Below, piece after piece: positions 61,134-64,000 of a stretch of 64,000 bases of DNA (position 1 is its first letter; the number at the start of each line of letters is the position of its first letter). This DNA is from Flavobacteriales bacterium (GTDB lineage: Bacteria; Bacteroidota; Bacteroidia; Flavobacteriales; TMED113): the NCBI GenBank assembly GCA_002718035.1, contig PBCX01000003.1:77915-141914 (forward strand), in the 5' to 3' direction. Below the pieces are notes generated by a model, which was not told where the DNA came from, searched no databases, and saw only the letters and a list, made by a program, of their open reading frames with translations. The position numbers and the translations under genes were made by a program.

Positions 61134-62711
61134 TTAACTTTTATATGTGGGTCCACCATCCAATATTTCATTTTCTGAAATATTATTAAATTTTTCAAAG
61201 TTTTTGTTAAATAATTTAGCTAGTTTTTTTGCCTGTTTTGTGTAAGCATCTTTATTTTGCCACGTTTTCCATGGTTTTAGTATTTCACTTGGCACATTGG
61301 GGCATTCCAAAGGAATGTTTAATCCAAAAATTCTTTCTTTCTCATATGAAACATTATTTAAAGTGCTATTTAGAACTGCATCAATTATTGATCTTGTATG
61401 CTCCAATTTTATTCTATATCCAACACCGTAAGGGCCTGAAATCCAACCAGTATTGATTAACCAAACATTAACATTTGATTTTTTTATTTTTTCAGATAAC
61501 ATTTTTGCGTAAACAGTTGGATGAAGTGGCATAAATGGAGCTCCAAAGCAGTTAGAAAATGTTGCTTCAGGTTCAATAATTCCATCTTCTGTTCCTGCAA
61601 CCTTTGCTGTGTAGCCTGAAATAAAGTGAAACATTGCTTGATTATTATCTAATTTTGATACGGGGGGAAGAACCCCAAAAGCATCTGCAGTCAAGAAAAA
61701 TATATTTTTTGGTGCTTTTCCTATTGATGGTTTGGCAATATTTTTTATGTGATGAATTGGATAGCTAACTCTGGTATTTTGAGTTTTAAGAGTACTGGAA
61801 AAATCTACTTCATTTGTATTTTTTTTGAAACAAATATTTTCTAATAAAGCACCACTTTTAATCGCTGAATATATGTCAGGTTCTTTTTCATATGAAAGAT
61901 CTATACATTTTGCATAACATCCTCCCTCAAAATTAAAAATTGATGTTTCATCCCAACCATGTTCATCATCACCAATTAATTTTCTATTTTGATGAGCTGA
62001 CAATGTTGTTTTTCCTGTGCCTGAAAGACCAAAAAATAATGCAGTATCATTTTCTTTGCCAATATTTGCTGAACAGTGCATTGATAAAACATTTTTTTTA
62101 GATGGGAGTAAGAAATTTAAAACTGAAAAAATACCTTTTTTAATTTCACCGGTATAAGCAGATCCTCCAATAATAATTTCTTTATTCTTAAAGCTGATAA
62201 TAGCAAAATTTTCTTTCCTAGTTTTGTCAATTTCAGGGTTTGATTTAAAAGAGGGCGCGCAAAATATTGTCCACTCATTATTAAAATTGTTAGCCTTTTC
62301 ATCAACTCTTAAAAACATATTATAAGCAAATAAGCTGGCCCAAGCAGTTTCAGAAAAAACAGTAATTTTTAATTTGTAACTCTCATTTGCACAAGCATAA
62401 CAATTTCTTGCATAAATTTTCTCTTTTGAGTTTAAGTGTTTTACTATTTTATTCTTTAATAAATTAAAGTTATCTTCTGGAAAAGGTTTATTTATATTAC
62501 CCCACCATACTAAACTTTCTGTTAAAGAATCTTTAACTATGTATCTATCTTTCGGTGCTCTTCCAGTAAATTTTCCTGTATCAATTGTTATGGCGCCTAA
62601 ACTAGTTTTTTTTGCGCTTCCTTCTTTAATGCAAATATTTTCTATTTCATTTGGACTCAAATTCCACTTAACAGTTGTGGATATGTTAAGTTTTTTTAAA
62701 ATCGATGTCAT
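61134..62711 (-). CDS. pckA: ATP-dependent phosphoenolpyruvate carboxykinase
   Basis: PckA turns oxaloacetate to phosphoenolpyruvate with ATP, the key step of gluconeogenesis. The 525-residue protein has the kinase-1a P-loop LSGTGKTTLSAH, the kinase-2 site LIGDDEHGWDE, an arginine/oxaloacetate site near TGRAPKDRYIV (about 49-58), and HPTVYAKMLSE. The length is normal for the ATP-type enzyme, and the GTP-type signature is absent. It lies upstream of rsmE on the same strand. The 130-base region upstream separates it from the divergent saccharopine dehydrogenase gene. Confidence 0.97.
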   Translation of the reverse strand: MTSILKKLNISTTVKWNLSPNEIENICIKEGSAKKTSLGAITIDTGKFTGRAPKDRYIVKDSLTESLVWWGNINKPFPEDNFNLLKNKIVKHLNSKEKIYARNCYACANESYKLKITVFSETAWASLFAYNMFLRVDEKANNFNNEWTIFCAPSFKSNPEIDKTRKENFAIISFKNKEIIIGGSAYTGEIKKGIFSVLNFLLPSKKNVLSMHCSANIGKENDTALFFGLSGTGKTTLSAHQNRKLIGDDEHGWDETSIFNFEGGCYAKCIDLSYEKEPDIYSAIKSGALLENICFKKNTNEVDFSSTLKTQNTRVSYPIHHIKNIAKPSIGKAPKNIFFLTADAFGVLPPVSKLDNNQAMFHFISGYTAKVAGTEDGIIEPEATFSNCFGAPFMPLHPTVYAKMLSEKIKKSNVNVWLINTGWISGPYGVGYRIKLEHTRSIIDAVLNSTLNNVSYEKERIFGLNIPLECPNVPSEILKPWKTWQNKDAYTKQAKKLAKLFNKNFEKFNNISENEILDGGPTYKS

Positions 62712-62775
62712 TAGTTTAGGTCTAATTTATTAATCTTAAAACAAATATTGAATATTATCAATAGTTGTAATTATC

Positions 62776-62813
62776 AAGCTAAGCTAAATTAAAATAAATA
62801 TTTAGTTTAGTTT
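62776..62813 (+). promoter_or_regulatory. long imperfect hairpin in the saccharopine dehydrogenase leader
   Basis: Arms 62776-62788 and 62801-62813, extended by one pair at 62789/62800, make a 14-bp helix with a 10-base loop. Two positions (78/811 and 83/806 within 62,xxx) are G-U pairs in the plus-strand RNA; on the minus strand they would be C-A mismatches. It lies 28 bases before the ATG at 62842. There is no T tract directly after it, so it does not look like a terminator. Confidence 0.5.
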
Positions 62814-62841
62814 ATTAAAAAAAATATTATTTTTCAAAATA

Positions 62842-64000
62842 ATGAAATATATTTTAGTCATAGGTTCAGGTAGGTCTTCTAGTGTGTTGATAGAGTATTT
62901 AATAAATTATTCTAAAAAAAATGATATTTTCTTAACTATTCTTGATCAATATGAAAATAAATTTCTTCAACAATTTTCAAAGTTTGATAATTTTAAAAAT
63001 TTAGTTCATAACATCAATAATAATGATTTTAGAAGAAATGAAATTGAAAGAGCTGATTTGGTAATCTCTATGTTACCACCTAGTTTTCATACACTAATTG
63101 CAAAAGATTGCATAGACTATAAAAAAAATTTAATAACAGCATCATATGTTTCTGATGAAATGAAATCATTAAACAGTATTGCTAAAGAGGCAGGAATATT
63201 AATACTTAATGAAATTGGTTTAGACCCTGGAATTGATCATATTTCAGCAATGAGTATAATCGATAGTTTAAAAAAAGAAAATAAAAAAATAACTTCTTTT
63301 AAATCTTTTTGCGGAGGACTCATTGCTCCTGAGTCATGTAACAATCCTTGGGGTTATAAGTTTACATGGAATCCTAAAAATGTTGTTTTAGCTGGTAAGG
63401 ATGGTGCTAGGTATTTAAAAAATGGGACAATAAAAAAAATTTCTTATGATGAAGTGTTTAAAACAACTGAAAGTGTGTTTATACCAAATTTTGGAAATTT
63501 TGAATCCTATCCCAACAGAGATTCGTTACACTACAAGGAAAAATATAAGTTGGATGAAGTTCAAACTTTAGTAAGAGGAACTTTGAGAAAAAAAGATTTT
63601 GCTTCTGCTTGGGATTTTTTAGTAAATATTGGTTTCACTTCTTTTGATGAATCAAGAGAAATGATTACTAAGGATGTTTATTTAGATAAATTAAAAATGA
63701 TAAAGGATAAGAAAATATTAGAAATGTTAAATTATTTAGATTTTTTTGATCTAAAATTTAAAAATTCTAAATCAAATGGACAAATACTTCAGAATACTTT
63801 GGAAAAAAAATGGAAATTACAAACACAAGATAAAGATATGATTGTAATGCAGCATAAATTTGAGTTTGAAAAAGGAAATATTAAGCAAAGGCTTTACAGT
63901 TCAATGGCTATTATTGGATCAGATAGTATTAGAACTGCAATGGCTAAAACTGTAGGACTTCCAATATTTTTTGCTGCTAAATTGATCTTAGAAGGAAAAG
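62842..64000 (+). CDS. saccharopine dehydrogenase / reductase family protein (partial, 3' end beyond window)
   Basis: The frame opens at ATG 62842 and runs 386 codons to the window edge with no stop. An NAD(P)-binding opening is visible (YILVIGSGRSSSVLIEYL), then ADLVISMLPPSFH, NEIGLDPGIDHISAM and WGYKFTWNPKNVV, which fit the saccharopine reductase (Lys9-type) family. In lysine breakdown this enzyme makes or splits saccharopine; in bacteria it can also serve other imine chemistry. The C-terminal end is missing, so length and substrate remain open. It is divergent from pckA. Confidence 0.9.
   Translation, partial: MKYILVIGSGRSSSVLIEYLINYSKKNDIFLTILDQYENKFLQQFSKFDNFKNLVHNINNNDFRRNEIERADLVISMLPPSFHTLIAKDCIDYKKNLITASYVSDEMKSLNSIAKEAGILILNEIGLDPGIDHISAMSIIDSLKKENKKITSFKSFCGGLIAPESCNNPWGYKFTWNPKNVVLAGKDGARYLKNGTIKKISYDEVFKTTESVFIPNFGNFESYPNRDSLHYKEKYKLDEVQTLVRGTLRKKDFASAWDFLVNIGFTSFDESREMITKDVYLDKLKMIKDKKILEMLNYLDFFDLKFKNSKSNGQILQNTLEKKWKLQTQDKDMIVMQHKFEFEKGNIKQRLYSSMAIIGSDSIRTAMAKTVGLPIFFAAKLILEGK

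Noticed and set aside
1..64000. CRISPR arrays, insertion sequences, phage or integron genes
   Set aside because: No spaced direct repeats, terminal inverted repeats around a transposase, integrase or phage structural genes were seen; the window is core genome.

Overview
The window is a very AT-rich, tightly packed stretch of chromosome. A sampled line at 5221-5280 has 11 G/C in 60 bases. It most resembles a streamlined, uncultured marine member of the Flavobacteriia (Bacteroidota). The grounds are a PorP/SprF-type type IX secretion membrane protein, an OstA-like protein beside purA, a fused ResB/CcsA cytochrome c biogenesis protein, bacillithiol deacetylase BshB1, a TamB-tsaD divergent pair, the relA/spoT-fur-purA order, promoter-like TAnnTTTG elements in place of -10/-35 boxes, and many proteins known only from this class. 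I found no insertion sequence, phage gene, integrase, CRISPR array, rRNA or defence island. The content is core metabolism, information processing and envelope biogenesis.

Layout. 1-4150: an envelope/redox operon (end of an N-acetylmuramoyl-L-alanine amidase, an MCE/MlaD protein, a membrane [4Fe-4S] protein, a HAD phosphatase, a CCG-domain Fe-S protein and a conserved orphan), closed by a strong bidirectional terminator shared with an outer-membrane barrel gene. 4965-11641 (minus): OstA-like protein, purA, fur, relA/spoT, fahA. 11699-19572 (plus): glyA, ychF, topoisomerase IV parE/parC, PorP/SprF. 19569-24806: divergent tsaD and tamB. 24803-30015 (minus): ribBA, two glycosyltransferases, an LptF/LptG permease, a START-like protein. 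30110-33173: a thioredoxin-fold lipid- or periplasm-side protein, tRNA-Met and a peptide-type substrate-binding lipoprotein. 33168-39843 (minus): two rhomboids, mutL, a 56-residue membrane protein, NhaC, Maf, a KdsC-like HAD and a DUF2520 protein. 39915-44700 (plus): ResB/CcsA, glutathione peroxidase, bshB1. 44701-48910 (minus): FAH-family hydrolase, E2 acyltransferase, a GT2 fusion protein, recR. 48969-52064: sodium symporter, ICMT-like methyltransferase, a secreted orphan and a 64-residue orphan. 52065-55832 (minus): an M16 peptidase pair. 55920-58758 (plus): hisS and hutH. 58761-62711 (minus): AI-2E permease, DUF4159 protein, rsmE, pckA. 62842-64000: start of a saccharopine dehydrogenase that runs off the window.

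How it fits together. Envelope assembly is a recurring theme: MCE, OstA, LptF/G, TamB, the outer-membrane barrel, PorP and the glycosyltransferases. Thiol and redox functions form a second: bshB1, glutathione peroxidase, the CCG Fe-S pair, cytochrome c maturation and the thioredoxin-fold protein. Amino-acid turnover is represented by hutH, fahA and saccharopine dehydrogenase. No gap without a gene exceeds 300 bases. Convergent genes commonly meet within a few bases or overlap, and TTG or GTG starts occur in several places where no ATG is possible.

The observations most worth checking are an 11-A tract that breaks the start of the AI-2E permease, a G-U-rich hairpin in the saccharopine dehydrogenase leader, the MCE plus split heterodisulfide-reductase-like operon, a long N-terminal extension on the inactive M16 partner, and small genes that length cut-offs easily miss. 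I did not find convincing evidence of a wholly new multi-gene system.
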